Shown here: in pieces, positions 10,074-16,882 of the stretch
How positions within the stretch are numbered: the first letter of the stretch is position 1
How the letters are laid out: the number at the start of each line of letters is the position of its first letter
Assembly (NCBI RefSeq): GCF_036245645.1
Contig: NZ_BTPE01000014.1
Span: 72,540 to 136,539 of the forward strand
Length of the DNA stretch: 64,000 nt
Source of the DNA: Algoriphagus taiwanensis
Lineage (GTDB): Bacteria > Bacteroidota > Bacteroidia > Cytophagales > Cyclobacteriaceae
Direction of reading: 5' to 3'
Translations under genes and position numbers: made by a program
Notes under the pieces: generated by a model
Told to the model about the DNA's origin: nothing
Seen by the model: the letters and a program-made list of their open reading frames with translations, nothing else
The model's database searches: none

Positions 10074-10092
10074 GATTTAGAAAAAAAACAGG

Positions 10093-10128
10093 AAGGCCAG
10101 CAGAGTGATTTCAGCTGGCCTTTTTTTA
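10093..10128. terminator. Bidirectional Rho-independent terminator
   Basis: A perfect 9-bp stem (AAGGCCAGC at 10093-10101 with GCTGGCCTT at 10114-10122) with a 12-base loop. It is followed by a T run on the plus strand and preceded by an A run that gives a T run on the minus strand. It lies between the convergent amidohydrolase and tspO genes and can serve both. Confidence 0.85.
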
Positions 10129-10590
10129 ATTCAACCACCCAATCGCCGCATTCAATGCTGTTGCAAAAGAAACCCACAACAGGTAAGGAACCATCAGTCC
10201 TGAAGCCCATTTGCTTACCTTCTTAAATTGAAGAATACAAATCAAAATCATCACCCAAAGCGGGATAATCACGACCAAGCCCAAAATCGGGCTTTCAGCT
10301 CCGAAAAAAGCGGGAGACCAAAGGGCATTTAATCCGAGCTGGACGAAATAGAGTGTCAACAACTGCTTCTTCTGAGGATGCTCGCTTTTCCAAATCAGGA
10401 AGCAAGCGATTCCCATCAACACATACAGCGTAGTCCACATCGGACCAAAAATCCAATTGGGAGGATTCCAACTCGGCCTGTTGATGGTCAGGTACCAGTC
10501 TCTCACCGAAGAAAAGGTGAAAAAAGCCCCAAGTCCACCTGCTAATTGTGGTAAGGCCAAGCTTACGATCAGTTTTAGAGCCTTAGACAT
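10126..10590 (-). CDS. tspO: TspO/MBR family tryptophan-rich sensory protein
   Basis: A 154-residue protein with five predicted membrane helices and the family's aromatic motifs: PSWNPPNWIFGPMWT after the first helix and LNALWSPAFF in the fourth. TspO proteins bind tetrapyrroles such as porphyrins; in Rhodobacter sphaeroides TspO acts as an oxygen- and light-linked modulator of photopigment genes. Here the start codon overlaps the stop of the DUF4286 gene (TGATG), so translation is coupled. The pair is divergent from the carotenoid genes, so a regulatory or photoprotective link is plausible but not shown. Confidence 0.93.
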   Translation of the reverse strand: MSKALKLIVSLALPQLAGGLGAFFTFSSVRDWYLTINRPSWNPPNWIFGPMWTTLYVLMGIACFLIWKSEHPQKKQLLTLYFVQLGLNALWSPAFFGAESPILGLVVIIPLWVMILICILQFKKVSKWASGLMVPYLLWVSFATALNAAIGWLN

Positions 10591-10892
10591 CAGATCGTCT
10601 CTAAAAGGGTGCGAAATGCGACCGCCTTGTCACGGTACCTTTCTTGAGTCTTTGCCCGGAGGATGGACGCGTGCTTTTTTTCATATTCCATCATCTGCTC
10701 CATGCTGTCTGTGAAGTATTGGATGCAATAGTTTGTGGATCCATCTTCTGAATCATGGAGAAGTCTAAAAAACTTATGTTCATGAAAAATACCGGTTTCC
10801 AAAACCTCAGGAATATGGGTAGACTTCATCCAGGACAGAAAGTCTTCCTCGATGTCTGGAGTTACATTTATCGTGATATTGTAGAGGATCAT
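10590..10892 (-). CDS. DUF4286 family protein
   Basis: A 100-residue soluble protein that begins with the family-like pattern MILYNITINVTPDIEEDFL and contains WMKSTHIPEVL and YCIQYF. The predicted fold is a ferredoxin-like dimeric alpha-beta barrel, as in many small monooxygenase-like or stress proteins. No catalytic residues can be named. It is the promoter-proximal gene of a two-gene minus-strand operon with tspO and shares the 97-base divergent region with cruF. A TAACTTTG element on the minus strand at 10951-10944 could be its -7 box. Confidence 0.85.
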   Translation of the reverse strand: MILYNITINVTPDIEEDFLSWMKSTHIPEVLETGIFHEHKFFRLLHDSEDGSTNYCIQYFTDSMEQMMEYEKKHASILRAKTQERYRDKAVAFRTLLETI

Positions 10893-10914
10893 ATCCTTAA
10901 AATTGGGTTTTATT

Positions 10915-10934
10915 TACATTTGTTGCCAACAAAT
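10915..10934 (+). promoter_or_regulatory. cruF promoter element with perfect inverted repeat
   Basis: TACATTTG at 10915-10922 fits the Bacteroidota -7 consensus TAnnTTTG. It overlaps a perfect palindrome, ATTTGTTG-C-CAACAAAT, at 10918-10934. I see no convincing -33 TTTG at the usual distance. The half-site AACAAA recurs at the second carotenoid promoter (13095-13265). The overlap of box and palindrome suggests a repressor site controlling cruF-crtZ-carH and perhaps the divergent tspO operon. Confidence 0.5.
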
Positions 10935-10989
10935 AAAGCTTCACAAAGTTAGGAATCCCAAACAGATTCCTTTGCCATCCCGGACATAT

Positions 10990-11655
10990 ATGCACAAATA
11001 CGTACCCTCGAGAGGAGAAAACAGGGTTTCCAGAGAGCTGATCGCAAAAATTGTGATCGTTGTTTTACACCTGGTAGGGCTGATCGGATTGAGTATTCCT
11101 GAGTACAGACCGATGTTTCAGTCTCTTACCCCTGCCCAACTTTTGACTACCCTTTTTATCATTCTTTTTTTCCATCGAGGTTGGAATGACGCCTTCCCAA
11201 TTTTTGCCGCGGCTGCATTTTGGATTGGATTTGGATCTGAACTGATTGGAATCCACACGGGCTATCTATTTGGAGACTATGTATATGGCCCGGTTTTGGG
11301 GCCAAAACTTTGGGATGTTCCCTTGGTTATCGGGGTAAATTGGTTTATCCTAAGCTATTTGACAGGATCAGTATTTCGGAATATTCCCAACGACTACTAC
11401 GCTGCATTTTTGGGAGCCAGTGCAATGACCGCATTGGATTACATTTTGGAACCTGTAGCGGTGGCTCTCGACTTTTGGGCTTGGAAGTGGGAAATCATCC
11501 CCATCAGTAATTTTGTAGGCTGGTTTGTGATCGCATTTCTAATTCACCTGATTTGGAGAAAGGCCAACTTCGAAAAATCCAATCCTATTTCGGCCTTTTT
11601 GCTGATTACTTGGATCCTATTCTTCACTTTATTGAATTTCACATTGAAAGTTTGA
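10990..11655 (+). CDS. cruF: Carotenoid 1',2'-hydratase-like protein (CruF/DUF422)
   Basis: The ATG at 10990 is preferred over an upstream ATG at 10903, which would run through the promoter region. The resulting 221-residue integral membrane protein has about six helices and matches the carotenoid biosynthesis protein family DUF422. Visible family features are GFGSELIGIHTGYLFGDY, YGPVLGPKLWDVPLVIGVNW and MTALDYILEPVA. CruF hydrates the psi end of a carotenoid to give a 1'-hydroxyl, as in flexixanthin- or deinoxanthin-type pigments. It is the first gene of a unit with crtZ and the B12-binding regulator. Confidence 0.85.
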   Translation: MHKYVPSRGENRVSRELIAKIVIVVLHLVGLIGLSIPEYRPMFQSLTPAQLLTTLFIILFFHRGWNDAFPIFAAAAFWIGFGSELIGIHTGYLFGDYVYGPVLGPKLWDVPLVIGVNWFILSYLTGSVFRNIPNDYYAAFLGASAMTALDYILEPVAVALDFWAWKWEIIPISNFVGWFVIAFLIHLIWRKANFEKSNPISAFLLITWILFFTLLNFTLKV

Positions 11656-11743
11656 AAGGAGTCCTAAAAAACAAAATTTCTGTTTTGGAAGACCAAAAAT
11701 TCTTTTCTTTAACAAAACTCTCTTAATCTGGTTGTTCTGATAA

Positions 11744-12190
11744 ATGATAAAAGCAATAGGTTTCATCGCTTTAGGATTTGGAGTTATGGAGTTTTCCGGA
11801 TGGTTCATCCATAAATATATTATGCACGGACCCTTGTGGATGATTCATAAGACTCATCATCAGCCTTCAAAGTCTTTCTTTGAGCTGAATGATTTGTTTT
11901 CCTTGCTATTTGGTGGAATCGCCGTGGTGCTGATTATTCTCGGTGCAGAAGAGTTGGATTATAGATTTTGGATGGGCGTAGGAATCAGCCTCTACGGGGT
12001 TTTATATTTCATTCTGCATGATGTGATGGTGCACCGTAGGCTAAAGTGGTTGGATAGGCCTAGGAAGGGATTTTTGAAAGGAATTTTCAAAGCCCATCAA
12101 GCCCATCACAAAACCAATCAGAAAGATGATGCCGTCTCATTCGGCTTATTTGTTGTACCCAGAGAATTCTTTAAAGAAGAAGAAAAGTGA
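11744..12190 (+). CDS. crtZ: Beta-carotene 3-hydroxylase
   Basis: A 148-residue di-iron membrane hydroxylase of the fatty acid hydroxylase superfamily. All four histidine clusters of CrtZ are present: HKYIMH, HKTHH, HDVMVHRR and HQAHH. It adds a 3-hydroxyl to the beta-ionone ring. The stop codon overlaps the GTG start of the B12-binding regulator by four bases, so the two are translationally coupled. The 88 bases before it contain no terminator, so it is probably transcribed from the cruF promoter. Confidence 0.93.
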   Translation: MIKAIGFIALGFGVMEFSGWFIHKYIMHGPLWMIHKTHHQPSKSFFELNDLFSLLFGGIAVVLIILGAEELDYRFWMGVGISLYGVLYFILHDVMVHRRLKWLDRPRKGFLKGIFKAHQAHHKTNQKDDAVSFGLFVVPREFFKEEEK

Positions 12191-13083
12191 GCACGTACTC
12201 GATTAAAGATTTGGAACAGCTGTCCGGAATCAAGGCACATACCTTGAGAATCTGGGAGCAACGATACAATCTCCTCTCCCCAAAGAGAACGGAGACCAAT
12301 ATCCGATTCTATGATGATGATGATCTGAAACTGATCCTCAATGTAGCATTGCTCAATGACAACGGATTTAAAATCAGCAAGATCGCATCCATGAATATGG
12401 AGGATATCCGTGAAGAGGTGATGAAATTGACCGAGCGCTCACTCACCCACGATGATCAGATTCACGCACTGACCATCTGTATGATTGAAATGGATGAGGA
12501 GCGTTTCGAAAAAGTACTTTCTACCAATATCATCAAACTGGGATTTGAGCAAACCATGCTCAATATCATATATCCCTTCATGTCCAAGATCGGTGTTCTT
12601 TGGCAAACTGGAGCAATTAACCCTGCTCAAGAACACTTCATTTCCAACTTGGTCCGCCAAAAACTGATTGTAGCCATTGATGGCCAAGTGAGTACCGGAG
12701 CTGGGAAAAAATTCCTGCTTTTCCTTCCGGAAGGAGAACTGCATGAAATCTCCTTGCTTTTTGCCAGCTACCTAATTAAATCCAAAGGACATAAGGTTAT
12801 TTACCTTGGCCAAAGTACTCCAAATGAGGATTTGCTTTCGGTCTATAAAGTACATAGCCCAGAATACCTTCTCACTGTGATTACCACTTCTCCGTCATCA
12901 GAATATGCGCAGGATTATATTAATGCTTTAGCTGAGCGTTTCTCCCAATCTCAAATTTTAGTCACAGGCTATCAAGTCATTGGGCAAGACCTGACTTTCC
13001 CTGCCAACGTCAAGCAAATGAACTACATCAGAGATATTAAAGAATTGTTGGAGGAGATCGAACAAGTCCCACAAGAGAAATAA
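12187..13083 (+). CDS. MerR-type B12-binding regulator, CarH/LitR-like
   Basis: 298 residues with a GTG start inside the crtZ stop (GTGA overlap). Residues 3-70 form a MerR helix-turn-helix (YSIKDLEQLSGIKAHTLRIW). The middle part is a helical B12-binding module and residues about 175-290 a Rossmann-like cobalamin-binding domain. Two cobalamin signatures are visible: W139-x9-E149-H150, the motif of CarH/LitR proteins that caps adenosylcobalamin, and ELHEIS with His186 as the likely lower axial ligand (family E/D-x-H-x-x-G, here Ser in place of Gly). CarH and LitR repress carotenoid genes in the dark and are released when light breaks the Co-C bond. Its position between crtZ and an ECF sigma-crtIB operon fits the same job. 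Dark repression and light response are inferred. Confidence 0.85.
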   Translation: MSTYSIKDLEQLSGIKAHTLRIWEQRYNLLSPKRTETNIRFYDDDDLKLILNVALLNDNGFKISKIASMNMEDIREEVMKLTERSLTHDDQIHALTICMIEMDEERFEKVLSTNIIKLGFEQTMLNIIYPFMSKIGVLWQTGAINPAQEHFISNLVRQKLIVAIDGQVSTGAGKKFLLFLPEGELHEISLLFASYLIKSKGHKVIYLGQSTPNEDLLSVYKVHSPEYLLTVITTSPSSEYAQDYINALAERFSQSQILVTGYQVIGQDLTFPANVKQMNYIRDIKELLEEIEQVPQEK

Positions 13084-13094
13084 GTGGAAGAAAA

Positions 13095-13114
13095 TTAAAC
13101 AAAGTTTAAACAAA
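13095..13114 (+). repeat. Two 11-bp direct repeats, TTAAACAAA core
   Basis: TTAAACAAA occurs at 13095-13103 and 13106-13114, exactly 11 bp apart, right after the regulator stop. CarH of Thermus binds 11-bp direct repeats; the copy at 13092-13102 fits the consensus I recall (nAnnTnnACAn), and the second fits all but one position. The second copy merges into the terminator stem. Candidate operator half-sites. Confidence 0.45.
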
Positions 13115-13142
13115 GGCACTTTCGAAAAAAGTGCCTTTTTTC
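13112..13142 (+). terminator. Rho-independent terminator after the regulator gene
   Basis: An 11-bp stem (13112-13122 with 13128-13138, AAAGGCACTTT/AAAGTGCCTTT), a 5-base loop and a T run to 13141. It separates the cruF-crtZ-regulator unit from the sigma-crt unit. Confidence 0.85.
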
Positions 13143-13187
13143 ATTCCCAAGGGGCAATTCAGATCAAATTTTGACCATTCCTCCTTT

Positions 13188-13265
13188 TTTGTTTAATATT
13201 TTTTAAAATTAATTCCACAAAATGTTTGGTATTTGTTTAATCATTGCTAGATTTGGTTAAACAAA
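13188..13265 (+). promoter_or_regulatory. Promoter of the sigma-crt operon with phased operator-like repeats
   Basis: TTTG at 13225-13228, 19 bases, then TAGATTTG at 13248-13255: an exact match to the Bacteroidota TTTG-N19-TAnnTTTG promoter. Transcription would begin near 13261, before the ATG at 13277. TTTGTTTAA at 13188 and 13232 and its reverse complement TTAAACAAA at 13257-13265 surround the promoter; the last two form a 9-bp perfect inverted repeat around the -7 box. TGTTT cores at 13190, 13223 and 13234 lie at 33- and 11-bp spacings. A repressor bound here would block the promoter. Confidence 0.65.
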
Positions 13266-13276
13266 AACCAAAAGCC

Positions 13277-13789
13277 ATGACGACTCTAGAATTTAGCTAC
13301 TCCCTCCACAAGCTTTCCAGTTCGTTGAAGCCTTTTGCCCTCAAGTTGACAAGAGATGTTGACGATGCAAATGATCTTCTCCAGGATACCATGGTGAAAG
13401 CTTTCACCAATCGTGAAAAATTCACTGAAGGTACCAACCTCAAAGCATGGCTCTATACGATCATGAAGAATACTTTCATCACCAACTATCAGCGAATGGT
13501 GAGAAGAGGAACTTTTGTAGATACTACGGATAACCTTCATTATATCAACTCCAGCAATGTGCAGATCGAAAATGGAGTTTTCGGCAACTTTACCATGGAC
13601 GACATCTATGAAGCTATCGGCAAACTGGATGATGTGTACAAAACCCCATTCATGATGCATTACAGAGGGTTTAAATACCACGAGATTGCCGACAAGTTGC
13701 AGATTCCAATTGGAACTGTAAAAAATAGAATCCATATTGCCCGAAAGCTTCTCAAAGAAGATTTGATGGTCTACAAGCACAAAAACTAA
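13277..13789 (+). CDS. ECF-type RNA polymerase sigma factor
   Basis: The ATG at 13277 (MTTLEFSY) is chosen over an in-frame TTG at 13244, because the promoter -7 box (13248-13255) lies between them. The 170-residue product has sigma region 2 (DVDDANDLLQDTMVKAF, then NLKAWLYTIMKNTFI) and region 4.2 (GFKYHEIADKLQIPIGTVKNRI). No anti-sigma gene is adjacent. It ends 4 bases before crtI and heads that operon, so it is coexpressed with pigment enzymes. With the upstream B12-type regulator this recalls the LitR-LitS pair of Streptomyces coelicolor, where a light-induced ECF sigma drives crt genes. Its own target promoters are unknown. Confidence 0.92.
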   Translation: MTTLEFSYSLHKLSSSLKPFALKLTRDVDDANDLLQDTMVKAFTNREKFTEGTNLKAWLYTIMKNTFITNYQRMVRRGTFVDTTDNLHYINSSNVQIENGVFGNFTMDDIYEAIGKLDDVYKTPFMMHYRGFKYHEIADKLQIPIGTVKNRIHIARKLLKEDLMVYKHKN

Positions 13790-13793
13790 TTTC

Positions 13794-15278
13794 ATGGCAC
13801 AAAAGCATGTGGTAGTAATCGGGTCTGGATTTGCAGGCCTGTCTGCAGCTACCCATCTGGCCCATCACACTAGTTGTTCAATCACCCTTTTAGAAAAAAA
13901 CGATTCCCCCGGTGGGAGAGCTAGAAAGTTCGAACACCAGGGGTTTGTTTTTGATATGGGTCCCAGCTGGTATTGGATGCCTGATGTATTCGAAAACTAC
14001 TTTGCCCATTTCAATAAAAAACCAGCTGACTATTACGACCTCATCAGACTGGATCCTTCCTACGCGGTAATTTACGGGGAAAATGATGTCCTCGACATCC
14101 CGGCTGATCTGGAAGAATTCAAATCCATGCTGGAAAAAATCGAGCCCGGAGCAGGAAAAAATCTCGACAAATTTCTCGCCCAGGCCAAATACAAATATGA
14201 AGTGGGTATTCATGATTTGGTGAAAAAACCAAGTCGTTCACTTTTTGAATTTGCCTCCCCGGGATTATTGGTGGATATGATCCGGATGGACATTTTCCAG
14301 TCCATGTCCAAGCACGTGCGGAAATTCTTTTCCCATGACAAAATCATCCGCCTGATGGAATTCCCGGTATTATTTCTTGGAGAAACAGCCGAAAACATTC
14401 CTGCGCTCTATAGTCTGATGAACTATGCAGATATCGCCTTGGGAACCTGGTATCCAAAAATGGGTATGCACGAGATTATACGGGGCATGGTAGCCTTGGC
14501 GGAAGAAAAAGGGGTAAAAATCCGATATTCTGCCGAAGTCGAGGAAATCGAAATCGAAAAAGGAGTTGCCAAACGGATCAGACTTAAATCCGGTGAGAAA
14601 ATCAATGCGGACATTGTCGTAGCAGGAGCTGACTACCACCATGTGGATAAGCATCTGATCAATCCTACCTACAGCAATTACACAGAGGAATATTGGGATA
14701 AGCGAGTCATGGCCCCTTCCAGTCTTCTTTTCTATTTGGGAATTGACAAAAAACTCAAAAACCTCAGGCACCATAATCTTTTCTTTGATGAGCCTCTAGG
14801 ACCTCATGCTGATGCGATTTATAAAAATCCAAGATGGCCGGAAAGACCTTTGTTTTATGCATCAGTCCCTTCCATTACAGACCCAACAGTAGCACCTGAA
14901 GGAAAGGAAAATTTATTCCTTTTGATCCCGCTTGCCCCTGATTTGGAAGATACAGAGGAGATGAGAGAAAAATATTTCACTATTATTTTAGACCGATTAG
15001 AAAAAATTACGGGACAGGAAATCCGATCCCATATCATTTACAAACGGTCCTATGCACACAGTGATTTCAAAGCAGATTACCATGCTTACAAGGGAAATGC
15101 CTATGGATTGGCGAATACACTCCTTCAAACGGCGATTTTGAAGCCTGGACTGAAAAACAAAAAGGTCAGTAATCTGTATTATACAGGACAGTTGACCGTG
15201 CCAGGGCCGGGGGTTCCACCTTCGCTCATATCAGGTCAGGTGGTGGCGGATGAGGTGATGAAAGAAAACAATTTGTAA
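13794..15278 (+). CDS. crtI: Phytoene desaturase
   Basis: 494 residues. An N-terminal FAD-binding Rossmann motif GxGxxG is at residues 10-15 (IGSGFAGLSAA), followed by EKNDSPGGRA, and the C-terminal carotenoid-desaturase signature reads YYTGQLTVPGPGVPPSLISG. CrtI converts phytoene to lycopene. It lies directly before crtB, the usual CrtI position; CrtD (3,4-desaturase) belongs to the same family and cannot be fully excluded, but no second family member exists in the window. It starts 4 bases after the sigma-factor stop, indicating one transcript. Confidence 0.93.
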   Translation: MAQKHVVVIGSGFAGLSAATHLAHHTSCSITLLEKNDSPGGRARKFEHQGFVFDMGPSWYWMPDVFENYFAHFNKKPADYYDLIRLDPSYAVIYGENDVLDIPADLEEFKSMLEKIEPGAGKNLDKFLAQAKYKYEVGIHDLVKKPSRSLFEFASPGLLVDMIRMDIFQSMSKHVRKFFSHDKIIRLMEFPVLFLGETAENIPALYSLMNYADIALGTWYPKMGMHEIIRGMVALAEEKGVKIRYSAEVEEIEIEKGVAKRIRLKSGEKINADIVVAGADYHHVDKHLINPTYSNYTEEYWDKRVMAPSSLLFYLGIDKKLKNLRHHNLFFDEPLGPHADAIYKNPRWPERPLFYASVPSITDPTVAPEGKENLFLLIPLAPDLEDTEEMREKYFTIILDRLEKITGQEIRSHIIYKRSYAHSDFKADYHAYKGNAYGLANTLLQTAILKPGLKNKKVSNLYYTGQLTVPGPGVPPSLISGQVVADEVMKENNL

Positions 15279-15299
15279 ACAAAATGGTATATTAAAGCA

Positions 15300-16142
15300 A
15301 TGGACGCTATCGAGCTTTTTGATCATACCACGCTGGAGTGCAGCAAGCTGATCACCCAACGTTACAGCACTAGCTTTACGCTAGGGATCAAAACACTGGA
15401 CAAAAAATACCATTTACCCATCTACGCCATCTATGGTTTCGTGAGGTATGCCGACGAAATTGTCGATACGTTTCACGACAAGGACAAGCAGGCACTTCTT
15501 GATCGATTTAAAAAAGACACCTACGAGGCCATAGAATCCGGCATCTCTCTCAATCCTGTCCTGCATGCTTTTCAGCTGATGGTCAATAAATATCAGATCC
15601 CTTTGGATTTGATCGAGGCCTTCTTGCACAGTATGGAAATGGATCTGGATTTCAAAACCTACAACGACTCCAAATACCACGAATACATCTACGGTTCTGC
15701 TGAAGTGGTAGGGCTTATGTGCCTAAAGGTCTTCTGCGAAGGGGACGAGCAGATGTATGTACGACTCAAAGAGCCCGCCTGTAAATTGGGAGCAGCCTTC
15801 CAGAAGGTCAACTTTCTTCGGGATATCAAAAGCGATTTTGAAGAGAGGGGGAGAGTATATTTCCCGGGCGTGGATTTTACCCGCTTCAACAAATCCGCCA
15901 AGACGCTGATAGAAGAAGATATTCAAAAAGACTTCAACGATTCCCTGATCGGAATTGAAAATCTTCCATCCGGTGCCAAGCTTGGCGTCAGAGTAGCATA
16001 TCTCTATTATCAAAAGTTGTTTGACAAAATCAAAGGGTTGCCGGCTGAGACCATCACCCAACAGCGAGTCAGAATACCTAATTCCAAAAAGCTTTCACTT
16101 TTGGTAGGCACTTATTTTGAAAACAAACTGGGCTTGCTCTGA
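15300..16142 (+). CDS. crtB: Phytoene synthase
   Basis: 280 residues, trans-isoprenyl diphosphate synthase (head-to-head) family. The two Asp-rich Mg-diphosphate motifs are clear: D52EIVD56 and D175IKSD179, the latter within FLRDIKSDFEERGRVYFP, a phytoene-synthase signature. It condenses two geranylgeranyl diphosphates to phytoene. The gene lies 21 bases after crtI and its stop overlaps the crtYcd start. No GGPP synthase (crtE) is in the window, so substrate comes from elsewhere. Confidence 0.95.
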   Translation: MDAIELFDHTTLECSKLITQRYSTSFTLGIKTLDKKYHLPIYAIYGFVRYADEIVDTFHDKDKQALLDRFKKDTYEAIESGISLNPVLHAFQLMVNKYQIPLDLIEAFLHSMEMDLDFKTYNDSKYHEYIYGSAEVVGLMCLKVFCEGDEQMYVRLKEPACKLGAAFQKVNFLRDIKSDFEERGRVYFPGVDFTRFNKSAKTLIEEDIQKDFNDSLIGIENLPSGAKLGVRVAYLYYQKLFDKIKGLPAETITQQRVRIPNSKKLSLLVGTYFENKLGLL

Positions 16143-16882
16143 TGGAAAAGTATCTCTATTTCGGTGTCTTGCTGTTTGCAATTTCCTACCCATTGGCTCA
16201 ATCGTTTGAGCACAGGATACGCTACGCCACCAAATGGAGTGCCCTATTTCCGGGAATGCTGATCACGGCATTATTCTTCATCGTTTGGGATGTTTGGTTT
16301 ACCCAAATCGGCGTTTGGGAATTTAATCACAGATACATTGCAGGATTCTTCCTGGGAAACCTTCCTATAGAAGAAATCCTGTTCTTTTTTATCATCCCCT
16401 TTGCATGCGTATTCATCTATGAGGTCTTGATCTACTTCTTCCCAAAAGACTACTTCAAGCCTTTAGGCAAACCTTTCGTGTTTGTCATGGTACCACTTCT
16501 TTTGGTGATAGGTATCCTTAATCTGGACAAATGGTATACCTCTGTGAACTTAATAATCGGAGCTATTGCCCTCTTGGTTCACTATCTGATCTTCAAGGAT
16601 CAATACTTGGGAAGATTCCTATTTGCCTACCTCGTCCACCTCATTCCACTAATGCTTTGCAATGGTGTGCTGACAGGCGGGCTGACTGAGGAGCCGGTGG
16701 TGATATACAACAATGCAGAAAATCTGGGAATAAGAATTTGGACGGTGCCTATCGAAGATACCATCTATTCCATGACTCTATTCCTTATGAATATTAGCTT
16801 TTTCGAGAAGTTTAGAAGTCAAAAAACAATTGCCAATCTGGAAAGTTTGAAATCCAATGAAGAATCTCCAAGTACATATTGA
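16142..16882 (+). CDS. crtYcd: Fused lycopene beta-cyclase CrtYc-CrtYd type
   Basis: A 246-residue polytopic membrane protein in which the two halves of heterodimeric actinobacterial lycopene cyclases (CrtYc and CrtYd) are fused. Each half keeps the acidic motif: PIEE at residues 75-78 followed by FFFIIPFACVFIYE, and PIED at 203-206 followed by TIYSMTLFLMNI. It is unrelated in sequence to the FAD-dependent CrtY. A fusion cyclase of this type is known from an Algoriphagus carotenoid cluster. The start overlaps crtB (TGATG) and the 3' end overlaps ispH by 26 bases, so translation of the three is coupled. Confidence 0.9.
   Translation: MEKYLYFGVLLFAISYPLAQSFEHRIRYATKWSALFPGMLITALFFIVWDVWFTQIGVWEFNHRYIAGFFLGNLPIEEILFFFIIPFACVFIYEVLIYFFPKDYFKPLGKPFVFVMVPLLLVIGILNLDKWYTSVNLIIGAIALLVHYLIFKDQYLGRFLFAYLVHLIPLMLCNGVLTGGLTEEPVVIYNNAENLGIRIWTVPIEDTIYSMTLFLMNISFFEKFRSQKTIANLESLKSNEESPSTY

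Noticed and set aside
10903..10989. Upstream ATG for cruF
   Set aside because: It would translate through the palindrome and -7 box and adds 29 residues unlike the family N-terminus.
13244..13276. TTG start for the sigma factor 11 codons upstream
   Set aside because: The TTG precedes the promoter -7 box at 13248-13255, so it would not be on the transcript.
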